64,000 bases of DNA, from NCBI GenBank assembly GCA_964400355.1, contig CAYNTO010000002.1, positions 62,001-126,000 on the forward strand, given 5' to 3'. This DNA comes from JACKAL01 sp964400355 (GTDB taxonomy: Bacteria; Bdellovibrionota; Bdellovibrionia; Bdellovibrionales; JAGQZY01). The position numbers and the translations under genes are program-made. Each line of letters opens with the position of its first letter. Position 1 is the first letter of the stretch. A model generated the notes under the pieces. It saw only the letters and a list, made by a program, of their open reading frames with translations. It searched no databases and had not been told where the DNA came from. Positions 52,137-61,166 of this stretch are shown here, in pieces.

Positions 52137-54731
52137 ATGAAAAAATTGTATCTTGTCGACGTCAGCTCCATGTTTTTTCGCGCTTACTATGCGGTAAGGC
52201 CTCTCAGTACATCCAAGGGTGTGCCCACCAACGCCATTTATGGCTTCTTATCAATGATCGTTAAGTTGCTTAAAGATATCCAACCCGATTATATCGCTTT
52301 TTGTTTTGATCGCCCGGAGCCATCATTTCGCAAAGACATTTACAAAGAATACAAAGCCAATCGCTCCGAAATGCCTGAAGACCTCATCCCACAGGTTCCG
52401 TACATAAAAAAGCTCACGGAAGCGCTGGGCATTCCCATGTTTGAACAACCTGGCTACGAGGCGGATGACATCATCGGCACTCTGGCACAACTCGCAAAAT
52501 CCAACGATCTGGATGTGGTCATCGTGAGTGGTGATAAAGATTTCTCGCAACTCATCAGTAAACGCGTGACCATGCTCGACACCATGAAGAACATTGTGTT
52601 TACGGAGGAGGAAGTAAAAAACAAATGGGGTGTTTTGCCGTCGCAGTTTATCGACTATCTTGCGATTACAGGAGATTCTTCGGACAACATTCCTGGCGTG
52701 CGCGGGGTTGGCCCGAAGGGTGCGGAAAAGCTGATCAACGAATATGGATCTCTAGAGAAAATTTACGAAAACTTGGAACAGGTTCGTAACGAGTCTATGA
52801 AAAAGAAACTCATCGAGTCTAAAGAGAATGCATTCTTGTCAAAAGAACTGGTGACTATTACCTGCAATATGGACCTCACCAAAAACTTAGACGATCTCAA
52901 GATCAAAGATCAAGATCCGGCCGATTTGGACAAATTGCTCGAAGAGCTGGAGTTCACTTCTTTTAAAAAGAATCTCCTTTCCACTAAAACCCCACAAGCC
53001 AGCGCGCCCACCTCCGCTGTGCCTGAGCGAGCTATGAGTAGCGCACCGGAGAGTGCCGCTAGCAAAGTTATTCCCAACCTTGCACCGCAGAGTTCTGCAA
53101 GCGTGGCGTCCACGGCTAGAGAGATTTCAGCTGAGGCGCTCAACGAGTGGCTTAAAAAAAACAATCGCATATACATTTTTGTAAAGGGTGGCGCGATATT
53201 TTTTTCGAACGAGCACGAAACGCATATTTATTTTGGCGACATCAAAGACATTCAAAAGGAACTGGAAAATGCCGATCGTCGCTGGCTCGGTTACGACCTT
53301 AAAAATAATTGGCATCATCTAGGTATAAAATCCCGGCTCAACCTGGAATGGGATGGCATGCTCGCTGCCTACGTACTGCGTGGTGGACAAGTCTCCGATT
53401 TTTACGAAGTGCAAAAGCTTTACGATGGCGGAACACCTATCAGTGAGGATTCCGAGGCCAGTGCGATCATGGGTGCGCTCGTTCAGCTCAAAGCGGTTCT
53501 AGACGCCCGCCTTAAAGAAGCCAAGATGGATCAAATTGTGCAAACCATCGAATTCCCATTGGTCGACATTCTGCTAGCGATGGAGGACAAAGGCATTCTC
53601 GTCGATCCAAAGTTTCTCGCCAAAGAAAGCGTCGATCTAGAGAAAGAGCTGCGCGCGGTAGAAAAAAAGATCCACCAAGCGGCGGGTGAAGAGTTCAATG
53701 TGGCAAGTCCCAAACAACTGGGCATTATTCTATTTGAAAAGCTCCAGCTTCCTAAAGGTAAAAAAACCAAAACGGGTTACTCCACCAACAGTGACGTACT
53801 TGAGAAGCTGACCGGCGAGTATCCCATCGCGGATCATATAATGGAATATCGCGAGATCTCCAAACTCAAGTCCACTTATGTGGATGCTCTCCCTTTGCTG
53901 ATTTGGCCGGAGACGGGACGTGTGCATAGCCAATTCAATCAGGCGGTGACCGCGACGGGACGGCTTTCGAGCACCAATCCCAACCTGCAGAACATACCGA
54001 TCCGTACACAACGGGGCATGCGCATTCGTCAGGCGTTCATTGCTCCTCCAGGGAAAAAATTGGTTTCTGCTGATTACAGCCAGATCGAGCTGCGCGTTCT
54101 TGCTCACATCACTAACGATCCTAATCTAATGAAGGCATTTGCTGAGGATCTGGATATTCACACTGCGACGGCGAGTGAGGTGTTCAACGTTCCGCTCGAT
54201 AAGGTCACTGATGATCTGCGCCGCAAAGCCAAGGCCGTCAACTTTGGCATTGCCTACGGTCAGGGAGTGTTCGGCCTCGCAGAGGCTTTGCAGGTGTCGC
54301 GGGCGGAATCTAAGGAAATTATCGATCGCTACTTTGAGCGTTTTCCTGGAGTGCGCAAATACATGTCGGATACAGTGCAATTGGTGAGAGAAAAAGGATA
54401 TGTCGAGACGATCTTGGGTCGCCGCCGGTACATACCCGAAATCAATTCTAAAAACGGGGCTCTAAAGTCCTTCGCCGAGCGCGCTGCGATCAACGCTCCG
54501 ATTCAGGGTATGTCCAGTGATCTAGTCAAGATGGCCATGATCGAAGTGAGTGTGGATTTCCGCGACGATTTGGTGCTGCAAGTGCATGATGAATTGATTT
54601 TCGAAATCAAAGACGACGCAGAACTACCTGCAAAAATGAAGAAGATTGTTCAGTTGATGGAAGGCTGCATCTCGCTCAACGTGCCACTTAAGGTGAATAT
54701 CAGCAGTGGCCACTCATGGGCCGAACTTTAA
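52137..54731 (+). CDS. polA: DNA polymerase I
   Basis: An 864-aa enzyme. The 5' nuclease domain (1-~290) has YLVDVSSMFFRAYY, PGYEADDIIGTL, IVSGDKDFSQL and GDSSDNIPGVRGVGPKGAEKL. Residues ~290-330 are an Ala/Ser/Pro linker. The 3'-5' exonuclease domain is present but its DxE site is replaced (RIYIFVKGGAIFF) and the later acidic residues are not evident. The polymerase domain has motif A SADYSQIELRVLAH, motif B RRKAKAVNFGIAYG and motif C QVHDELIFE. It processes Okazaki fragments and fills repair gaps. Confidence 0.96.
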   Translation: MKKLYLVDVSSMFFRAYYAVRPLSTSKGVPTNAIYGFLSMIVKLLKDIQPDYIAFCFDRPEPSFRKDIYKEYKANRSEMPEDLIPQVPYIKKLTEALGIPMFEQPGYEADDIIGTLAQLAKSNDLDVVIVSGDKDFSQLISKRVTMLDTMKNIVFTEEEVKNKWGVLPSQFIDYLAITGDSSDNIPGVRGVGPKGAEKLINEYGSLEKIYENLEQVRNESMKKKLIESKENAFLSKELVTITCNMDLTKNLDDLKIKDQDPADLDKLLEELEFTSFKKNLLSTKTPQASAPTSAVPERAMSSAPESAASKVIPNLAPQSSASVASTAREISAEALNEWLKKNNRIYIFVKGGAIFFSNEHETHIYFGDIKDIQKELENADRRWLGYDLKNNWHHLGIKSRLNLEWDGMLAAYVLRGGQVSDFYEVQKLYDGGTPISEDSEASAIMGALVQLKAVLDARLKEAKMDQIVQTIEFPLVDILLAMEDKGILVDPKFLAKESVDLEKELRAVEKKIHQAAGEEFNVASPKQLGIILFEKLQLPKGKKTKTGYSTNSDVLEKLTGEYPIADHIMEYREISKLKSTYVDALPLLIWPETGRVHSQFNQAVTATGRLSSTNPNLQNIPIRTQRGMRIRQAFIAPPGKKLVSADYSQIELRVLAHITNDPNLMKAFAEDLDIHTATASEVFNVPLDKVTDDLRRKAKAVNFGIAYGQGVFGLAEALQVSRAESKEIIDRYFERFPGVRKYMSDTVQLVREKGYVETILGRRRYIPEINSKNGALKSFAERAAINAPIQGMSSDLVKMAMIEVSVDFRDDLVLQVHDELIFEIKDDAELPAKMKKIVQLMEGCISLNVPLKVNISSGHSWAEL

Positions 54732-54797
54732 GATTTCGCTAAGGGTAAATACGGCTTGCCTGGGTTCGGCAGTTCGTTTTACCCTAATGCTGTTGTT

Positions 54798-55499
54798 ATG
54801 TCGAAAACGGAAAAAGACCAGTCCACAGATCTCATCAATGAAATTCTCGCCGAAGCGGATCCTCAGTTTATTAAGGATCTTGAAACAATAGACGGCTCGG
54901 TCCTCAATGGCCAAGAGATTCAGCAGGTGCCGAGTCTTGAGGATGAGGCCCAGGTTCCTATTATTCAGGATCAAGGGTGGCGCCATCGGTTTTGGGCGTC
55001 GCGATCGCGCCAGTTTCGCATGGCTTTGGCCGGTGGGGGCTTTGCCGTGGGTGTTGCACTGCCACTTATATTAATGGCGTTTTTTGGATTTTTCGCCTCC
55101 GATGTTGAACCTGGTTTTAATTCCATCGCCGATCTTTCTGATCAAACGCTCACGATCGCGGCCGGCGAGGAAAAAGAAAATCTCTTTCGAATGTTTCCCA
55201 TACTGGTTTACACCATCGAAGTTCCAGAAAAGGTATACACCTTTGTTCCTGGGGATCGCGTACGTTTCGGTCGCTTCTCTTTTTACATCGAAGTGTTCGA
55301 TCGCAAAGATTTGCGCGTCTACGACAGCCACATGGATCACCTCATGGAGGCGATCGTTAATGTCATTCGTAAAACTCGCAGTGACGATTGGTTAAATCCC
55401 CGTGGCCAGGAACAGATTCGCGAAAAGATATTGATTGAGATCAATAACAATATGCCCGTACGGGCCAAAAAAATTCGCTTCGGCAGTATTCATATTTAG
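54798..55499 (+). CDS. FliL-like single-pass membrane protein
   Basis: A ~233-aa protein with an acidic cytoplasmic N-terminus (~85 residues), one TM helix (FAVGVALPLILMAFFGFFA) and a periplasmic part. Its end (DSHMDHLMEAIVNVIRKTRSDDWLNPRGQEQIREKILIEINNNM) matches the FliL C-terminal pattern. FliL associates with the flagellar stator and basal body. No other flagellar gene is adjacent, so it may be a FliL paralogue used elsewhere. The start at ATG 54798 has no clear ribosome-binding site. Confidence 0.68.
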   Translation: MSKTEKDQSTDLINEILAEADPQFIKDLETIDGSVLNGQEIQQVPSLEDEAQVPIIQDQGWRHRFWASRSRQFRMALAGGGFAVGVALPLILMAFFGFFASDVEPGFNSIADLSDQTLTIAAGEEKENLFRMFPILVYTIEVPEKVYTFVPGDRVRFGRFSFYIEVFDRKDLRVYDSHMDHLMEAIVNVIRKTRSDDWLNPRGQEQIREKILIEINNNMPVRAKKIRFGSIHI

Positions 55500-55533
55500 C
55501 TCAGCACCCACAAGCTATAGAGAGATCAGCTGC

Positions 55534-55561
55534 GAAAAAAGAAAGCCCCTTTGCGGGGCCG
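55534..55561 (-). terminator. Rho-independent terminator of the FHA-sigma54 activator gene
   Basis: On the minus strand GGCCCC-GCAAA-GGGGC is followed by TTTCTTTTTTC. It lies between convergent genes and is oriented for the minus-strand gene ending at 55610. Confidence 0.82.
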
Positions 55562-55609
55562 TGGTGAGGTCGTTTGAGATGGGAGTCGCTGCGCTCTCCC
55601 TGGCGAACG

Positions 55610-56878
55610 CTAAACGCGACTGCGTTTTTTGAAGGATTGGGGATCGATGTTGTAGTAATAGAGTTTGTCGTGAAGAGTGCTCTTGGGCATCTTGAGTTCT
55701 TCGGCGGCTCGGCGTTGGTTGCCAACGTGCTTTTCAAGCTGTTTCAGTATCAGTTCTTTTTCGATCTCTTTGAGTGGCGGCAGGTTTTCCAAAGCTAATG
55801 CATTGCTATCAACCGGGCGATCTATGAGTTCGGTGATCATGGTGTCGTCGACTTGCGTAGACGGGTAGTATGCGGAGGCTCTTGAGATCACGTTTTTTAG
55901 CTCGCGGATGTTGCCGGGCCAGTTGTGGTCTTTTAACTTTTCTATAGCGCCGAATGAAAAGCGCACTCGCAGTTCTTTGGCAATAGTGTAAAAAATTGTA
56001 TCGAAATCTTCGATGCGATCGATGAGGGCGGGCGGTGAGATTCGGCACACATTGAGTCTGTGGAAAAGATCTTCTCGAAATTCTTTTTTTAGAACTTTTT
56101 CGTAAAGATTTTTGTGAGTGGCTGTAACAATGCGCACATCAGTCTTGATTGTGCGGTCAGAGCCTACGGGTCGAATTTCCTGGTTCTCTAAAGCGCGCAA
56201 CAATTTGGGCTGTAAGTTCATTGGTAGGTCGCCGATTTCGTCGAGAAATAGCGTGCCGCCTCTCGCAGTTTCAAAAGCACCGCGGCGGTCGTTATCAGCA
56301 CCGGTAAAAGCACCTTTCACGTGACCAAAGAGTTCACTCTCGATCAACTGTTCACTGAGGGCCGAGCAATTGATTGCCACATAGGGAGCAAATTTTCTCG
56401 GAGACAGTGCGTGCACGGCATGGGCGAGCATTTCTTTGCCCGAACCGGATGGGCCGTTGATGAGTACAGTGTAGTTGGTGGATGCGAATACCGGTAGACG
56501 ATCCAGTTGTTTTTGCCATTCGGGGTTTTTGCTCGTTAGCGAAGAATTTTGCGGTTCGGTATTGCAGGTGAACACAAATACCGTTTCGCCGATGCGCACG
56601 CGATCGTTTTGTGTGAGACGCGCCTCGAGTATGGGAGTTTCGTTCACGTAGGTGCCATTGGTACTGCGCAGATCTTTGATCACATAATCAGAGCCACGTT
56701 TTTCGATGCGAGCATGACGCTGAGAAGAGAAGCCATCCTCCATGATCAGCGTGTTTGTCGGATTGCGGCCGATGGTGAGGAAATCACCGATTTGAAAAAT
56801 CTGATTTTTGTTGCTGATCGAAACCAGATAGGCTTTTTCCAACACTTGAGCATCGTGTGCGATTTTAGTGGTTTGCAT
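55610..56878 (-). CDS. FHA-domain sigma54-dependent transcriptional activator
   Basis: A 422-aa protein. The FHA domain (~20-105) has LTIGRNPTNTL, SSQRHARIEK and DLRSTNGTYVN and should bind a phosphothreonine partner. The AAA+ domain (~125-335) has GPSGSGKEMLAHAVH (Walker A), ESELFGHVKGAFTGAD (GAFTGA sigma54 contact), GGTLFLDEIGDLP (Walker B) and WPGNIRELKNVI. The C-terminal Fis-type helix-turn-helix is GNQRRAAEELKMPKSTLHDKL. It activates sigma54 promoters in response to Ser/Thr kinase signals, as in Myxococcus and Bdellovibrio relatives. Targets unknown. Confidence 0.93.
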   Translation of the reverse strand: MQTTKIAHDAQVLEKAYLVSISNKNQIFQIGDFLTIGRNPTNTLIMEDGFSSQRHARIEKRGSDYVIKDLRSTNGTYVNETPILEARLTQNDRVRIGETVFVFTCNTEPQNSSLTSKNPEWQKQLDRLPVFASTNYTVLINGPSGSGKEMLAHAVHALSPRKFAPYVAINCSALSEQLIESELFGHVKGAFTGADNDRRGAFETARGGTLFLDEIGDLPMNLQPKLLRALENQEIRPVGSDRTIKTDVRIVTATHKNLYEKVLKKEFREDLFHRLNVCRISPPALIDRIEDFDTIFYTIAKELRVRFSFGAIEKLKDHNWPGNIRELKNVISRASAYYPSTQVDDTMITELIDRPVDSNALALENLPPLKEIEKELILKQLEKHVGNQRRAAEELKMPKSTLHDKLYYYNIDPQSFKKRSRV

Positions 56879-57010
56879 AATTCTCCTTGGGTTCGTTGGA
56901 CACTTGAGTTGTTGAAGCCTATTCCAAGATCCGTACCATGCAAAAATTTACGATTCTCTTCGGCAGGACGGATATACGCTCGTAGAGCGGAGACTTTCAA
57001 AAAGTGATCT

Positions 57011-57043
57011 CGGATTTCGGACAATTTAAATTGTAAAAATCCG
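57011..57043. promoter_or_regulatory. Nested dyad in a divergent promoter region
   Basis: ACAATTTAAATTGT (57021-57034) is a perfect 14-bp palindrome, bracketed by CGGATTT (57011) and AAATCCG (57037). It lies between the divergent FHA-sigma54 activator and engB starts, so it could be an operator. CGGACA occurs twice (within it and just after). Confidence 0.45.
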
Positions 57044-57107
57044 AAGTGTCGGACAAACGGGAGGCTTTCTATTGCTCTGGTTCTGGCACTCGTGTTATTC
57101 CGGGAGC

Positions 57108-57686
57108 ATGGCGCACTTTTCATTTGTCAAAAGCGTAGAAAAATTGAGTTCATTTCCTCGCGATACGATCCAGGAGATTGCTTTGGTTGGGCGATCAAAT
57201 GCGGGAAAATCCTCTATGATCAATACGTTGAGCCACGAGCGCATTGCCAAAGTGAGCGGCACACCAGGGAAAACCCGGCTCCTCAATCTGTTCTACAACA
57301 AGAAAGACAAGTACCGATTGGTCGATATGCCTGGTTATGGATGGTCGGCCCGCTCGGGAAAAGAGATGCACACTTGGAAGGCCATGATTGAGGATTTCCT
57401 GCATTTTCGGCCGAACCTCAGTGGGCTTCTACTCATAATGGATATCCGCCGCGACTGGGCCGAGGAGGAGCAGATGCTCTTTGAATTGGCTCAATCGCGA
57501 GAAATGAATTTTGGGGTTATTTTGAGCAAGTCCGACAAGCTCTCAAAGAACCAGATTCAATCTAAAATTCTCCAGTTAAAACAAGAGCTTGCGATTGACA
57601 CAGTGATCGCCGTTTCCAATCTTAAAAAACAGGGGCGGGATGACGTTGAAAAATTGATGTGGTCGTGGGTTTCCGTCATGACTTAA
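57108..57686 (+). CDS. engB: EngB/YsxC/YihA ribosome-biogenesis GTPase
   Basis: A 192-aa TRAFAC GTPase. ATG 57108 follows CCGGGAG. G1 is GRSNAGKSS (28-36), G2 lies in SGTPGKTRLLNLF, G3 is DMPGYGW, G4 is LSKSDKL (variant of NKxD, as usual in this family as TKxD), G5 is VSNLKKQG. In the family it assists 50S subunit assembly. It heads the run engB-kdsB-pyrG-kdsD. Confidence 0.95.
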   Translation: MAHFSFVKSVEKLSSFPRDTIQEIALVGRSNAGKSSMINTLSHERIAKVSGTPGKTRLLNLFYNKKDKYRLVDMPGYGWSARSGKEMHTWKAMIEDFLHFRPNLSGLLLIMDIRRDWAEEEQMLFELAQSREMNFGVILSKSDKLSKNQIQSKILQLKQELAIDTVIAVSNLKKQGRDDVEKLMWSWVSVMT

Positions 57687-57729
57687 AACGTTAAAAATGC
57701 TATCACCTTTTGAACAAACGAGGTGAAAT

Positions 57730-58479
57730 TTGAGTCGAGTGATAGGCGTGATTCCCGTGCGCTTTGGAGCGACCCGTTTTCCGGGCAAACCTTTAGCTCC
57801 GATTCTGGGAAAACCCATGGTCGAATGGGTTCTAAAAGGCGCATCTCAGTGCAAAAAACTAAATGAAATCATCGTGGCCACAGATCACGAAGGCATCGCC
57901 GATACCGTAAAAAAGCTGGGGTATCCAGTCGCTATGACTCCCTCCGATTTACCCTCAGGTTCGGATCGCGTGTGGCATGCGGTTAAAGACATGGACTGCG
58001 ATGTGGTCCTCAATATTCAAGGCGATGAGCCGCTGATCAAAGGCGAGACTCTCGATGCGATCGTCGATTCGGCACTCAACGATAAAAATCAGAAGTATCA
58101 CATGTGGACACTTGCCCATGAGCTTTCGGAAGAAACATTGTTCTCGCAGCAGGTGGCCAAAGTTGTTTTAGACAAAGATGACTGTGCCTTGTTCTTTAGC
58201 CGTCTGCCCATTCCGTTTTCGCGCAAAAAATTTGGTGAAGTGTCTCCCGCACCTTGTATGAAGCACATTGGAATCTACGGCTTTCGTAAACAGTTTCTAG
58301 GTGAGTTTTGTGAACAGCCAATGGTGCCTGCAGAAGAGGCCGAGGGGCTGGAGCAACTGCGCGCATTGTATTTGGGCGCAAAAATTAAAATTGTAAAAGT
58401 GCAGGATGATTGCTGGGGCGTCGATATTCCAACGGACGTTCAAAAGATAGAAGCCCTACTCAAAAAGCGAGGACTGTGA
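57730..58479 (+). CDS. kdsB: 3-deoxy-manno-octulosonate cytidylyltransferase (CMP-KDO synthetase)
   Basis: A 249-aa enzyme activating KDO with CTP for LPS inner core. TTG start at 57730 with GAGGTG upstream. Signatures: IPVRFGATRFPGKPLAPILGKPMVEW, VATDHEGI, MTPSDLPSGSDRVWHA, LNIQGDEPLI and FFSRLPIPF. The product depends on CTP, made by the next gene: pyrG starts in a TGATG overlap with the kdsB stop, so the two are translationally coupled. Confidence 0.95.
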   Translation: MSRVIGVIPVRFGATRFPGKPLAPILGKPMVEWVLKGASQCKKLNEIIVATDHEGIADTVKKLGYPVAMTPSDLPSGSDRVWHAVKDMDCDVVLNIQGDEPLIKGETLDAIVDSALNDKNQKYHMWTLAHELSEETLFSQQVAKVVLDKDDCALFFSRLPIPFSRKKFGEVSPAPCMKHIGIYGFRKQFLGEFCEQPMVPAEEAEGLEQLRALYLGAKIKIVKVQDDCWGVDIPTDVQKIEALLKKRGL

Positions 58480-60152
58480 TGGCCAAGAGTAAATCCACTT
58501 CCTATGCCGTTAATGGCGGTTATTCGAAAAAAGCATTTCAACAAAAATTTGTTTTTGTTACCGGTGGTGTTGTGTCATCGATCGGTAAGGGCCTATCCGC
58601 CGCGAGTCTCGCGGCTTTGCTCGAAGCTCGCGGTGTAAAAGTCACTCTGATGAAGTGCGATCCCTACATCAATGTAGACCCGGGCACAATGTCCCCCTTT
58701 CAACATGGCGAAGTGTTCGTCACTCAAGATGGTGCGGAAACCGATTTGGATCTGGGCCACTATGAGCGCTTTACCTCGATCTCCTTGCGTCGTCCTAACA
58801 GCATCAGTGCAGGCCAGGTTTATGATTCCGTGATTCGTAAAGAACGCCGTGGCGATTATCTCGGTGGAACTGTACAGGTGATTCCGCACATCACAGATGA
58901 AATCAAGGCGCGCATCTTCGAAGCGGCACAGGGTTCTGAGGTGATCATCGTCGAGATTGGCGGAACAATTGGCGACATCGAAGGGTTGCCGTTTGTCGAA
59001 GCCATTCGCCAAATGCGCGTGGATGTGGGCATCGATAATACGTTGTTTGTGCATGTAACCTACATTCCCTACATCGCCGCTGCGGGCGAACTGAAATCCA
59101 AACCTACTCAGCACTCTGTTAAAGAATTGCGTGCTATTGGTATTCAGCCTGACATCCTTATTTGTCGGAGCGAAAAACCGATTGAACCCGAGATGAAATC
59201 CAAAATTGGCTTGTTCTGCAGCGTGCGCCCCGAAAACGTAATTGCCGCCTACGATGCGAAGACCATTTACGAAGTGCCCATGATGCTCCATAAAGAGGGC
59301 CTCGACATGAAGGTCGTAAACGCCCTTAAGCTCAAAGTTCCGCCACCGAAACTCAAAGAGTGGGAAAACATCGTAAAGGTTATTAAAAACCCCAAACACG
59401 AAATCACCATCGGTCTGGTGGGTAAGTATGTGGATTTGAGAGAGAGTTATAAATCCTTGTCTGAGGCGATCCAGCATGGCGGCATTGCACACGACTGCCG
59501 AGTGAACGTGGAGTACGTGAATGCGGAAGAGCTCACCAAGCGCAATGTGGCCAATCATCTTAAAAAACTCGACGGCATCCTGGTGCCCGGTGGATTTGGC
59601 GAGCGCGGTGTAGAGGGTAAGATCATAGCAATTGAATATGCGCGTGAGAATAAAATTCCTTTCTTCGGAATTTGTTTGGGCATGCAGCTCGCTTCTATTG
59701 AGTTCGCGCGCAATGTGTGCGGCATAAAAAATGCCACCAGCCGCGAGTTCGATGATAAGGCTCACCAAAAAGGTCAGCGCAATCACGTGATCGACATTAT
59801 GGAAGATCAAGTAGGTGTACACAATAAGGGTGCAACAATGCGTTTGGGCTCGTTTCCCTGTACTCTTGAAAAAGGGTCGCTGGCGCGCAAAATTTATAAA
59901 CGGGAAAACATCACCGAGCGCCATCGTCATCGTTATGAATTCAACAATCGTTACCGTGGCTTGTTTGAAAAGAGCGGCATGAAGCTTTCGGGCATTTGCG
60001 AAGAGCGCGACTTGGTGGAGATTGTGGAGCTGGCAAAGCATCCGTTCTTTATCGGCGTGCAGTTTCACCCGGAGTTTCAATCTAAGCCGTTATCACCACA
60101 TCCAATTTTTAGAGATTTCGTAGGTGCTTCACTCAAGCACAGAGGCCATTAG
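58479..60152 (+). CDS. pyrG: CTP synthase
   Basis: A 557-aa enzyme aminating UTP to CTP. The synthetase half has FVFVTGGVVSSIGKGLSAAS, KCDPYINVDPGTMSPFQHGEVFV and TDLDLGHYERF. The glutaminase half has GILVPGGFGERG, FFGICLGMQLA (nucleophile Cys) and GVQFHPEFQSKP (His-Glu). It begins with a ~20-residue Lys/Ser extension. ATG 58479 overlaps the kdsB stop by one base. kdsD starts 2 nt after its stop. Confidence 0.97.
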   Translation: MAKSKSTSYAVNGGYSKKAFQQKFVFVTGGVVSSIGKGLSAASLAALLEARGVKVTLMKCDPYINVDPGTMSPFQHGEVFVTQDGAETDLDLGHYERFTSISLRRPNSISAGQVYDSVIRKERRGDYLGGTVQVIPHITDEIKARIFEAAQGSEVIIVEIGGTIGDIEGLPFVEAIRQMRVDVGIDNTLFVHVTYIPYIAAAGELKSKPTQHSVKELRAIGIQPDILICRSEKPIEPEMKSKIGLFCSVRPENVIAAYDAKTIYEVPMMLHKEGLDMKVVNALKLKVPPPKLKEWENIVKVIKNPKHEITIGLVGKYVDLRESYKSLSEAIQHGGIAHDCRVNVEYVNAEELTKRNVANHLKKLDGILVPGGFGERGVEGKIIAIEYARENKIPFFGICLGMQLASIEFARNVCGIKNATSREFDDKAHQKGQRNHVIDIMEDQVGVHNKGATMRLGSFPCTLEKGSLARKIYKRENITERHRHRYEFNNRYRGLFEKSGMKLSGICEERDLVEIVELAKHPFFIGVQFHPEFQSKPLSPHPIFRDFVGASLKHRGH

Positions 60153-60153
60153 T

Positions 60154-61128
60154 ATGAACGAAAGTTTACAGGAAGCCCGCCGCGTTTTAGATATCGAAGC
60201 TCGCTCTATTCTAGAAATGAAAGAGCATTTGAACGACGCTTTTGTCAAAGCGGTTGATATCGTCGTTGCCTGCAAAGGCAAGGTGATCGTCGCTGGTATC
60301 GGCAAGTCGGGACATATTGCGCGCAAAGTGGCGAGCACAATGAGTTCGACGGGCACGCCGGCTCTGTTTCTTCATCCTGCAGAAAGCTCGCACGGCGACC
60401 TTGGCGTGATTGGCTCCGATGACTGCTTGGTGATTATCAGTAACGGCGGCGATTCTCCCGAGCTCAAAGATCTCATCGCTTATGTGAGCCGTAAAAATAT
60501 TCCTATGATCGCATTAACAGGTAATCTACAGAGCTCACTTGCTCAGTCCGCACAAGCTGTGATCAACGTGTTTGTATCGGAGGAGGCTTGCCCGTTGGGC
60601 CTCGCCCCCACATCGAGCAGCACAGCAACACTGGCAATGGGTGATGCACTAGCCATGGCGGTGCTTTCGCGTAAAGGCTTCCGTCGTGAAGACTTCGCTG
60701 CATTTCACCCCGGTGGCAGTCTCGGCCGCCGTTTACTCACGCGCGTGAGCGATGTGATGCACGGTGCAGACTCCCTGCCGCTTGTGGGTACAGCGACAAC
60801 CATCAAACAGATAGTGCCTGTGATGACGAGCAAAGAAGTTCGCGGTGTCGTCGGCGTAGTAAACGATGCGAATGAGCTCATCGGCGTCGTTACTGATGGA
60901 GATATCCGCCGCTTGATCGAAACATCCAATGACCCGCTAAATACCCCTACAGAATCTGTGATGTCTCGTAACCCGAAAACCATTCTCGCCGACGAGATGG
61001 CCGAAAAAGCCCTATTTGTTATGGAGCAATTTGCGATTCAGCTGCTTTTTGTACTCGACAAAGACCAGGGTCGAAAACCTGTGGGAATTTTGCATCTGCA
61101 GGATTTGCTCAAAGCAAAAATCCGCTAG
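60154..61128 (+). CDS. kdsD: Arabinose-5-phosphate isomerase (KpsF/GutQ family)
   Basis: A 324-aa enzyme converting ribulose-5-phosphate to arabinose-5-phosphate, the first step to KDO. The SIS domain (~30-165) has GIGKSGHIARKVASTMSSTGTPALFLHPAESSHGDLG and EACPLGLAPTSSSTATLAMGDALA. FHPGGSLGRRLL and two CBS domains (~200-324, VTDGDIRRL) follow. AGAGG precedes ATG 60154, 2 nt after pyrG. The usual neighbour kdsA is not between pyrG and kdsD. Confidence 0.95.
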   Translation: MNESLQEARRVLDIEARSILEMKEHLNDAFVKAVDIVVACKGKVIVAGIGKSGHIARKVASTMSSTGTPALFLHPAESSHGDLGVIGSDDCLVIISNGGDSPELKDLIAYVSRKNIPMIALTGNLQSSLAQSAQAVINVFVSEEACPLGLAPTSSSTATLAMGDALAMAVLSRKGFRREDFAAFHPGGSLGRRLLTRVSDVMHGADSLPLVGTATTIKQIVPVMTSKEVRGVVGVVNDANELIGVVTDGDIRRLIETSNDPLNTPTESVMSRNPKTILADEMAEKALFVMEQFAIQLLFVLDKDQGRKPVGILHLQDLLKAKIR

Positions 61129-61166
61129 CTGACCGCCTCGGACCGACACGCCCATTCACTCAGACT

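Noticed and set aside
58593..60080. 495-codon open frame on the minus strand opposite pyrG
   Set aside because: The plus strand encodes an unmistakable CTP synthase over its whole length. The antisense frame is a codon-bias shadow with no ribosome-binding site or recognisable domain.
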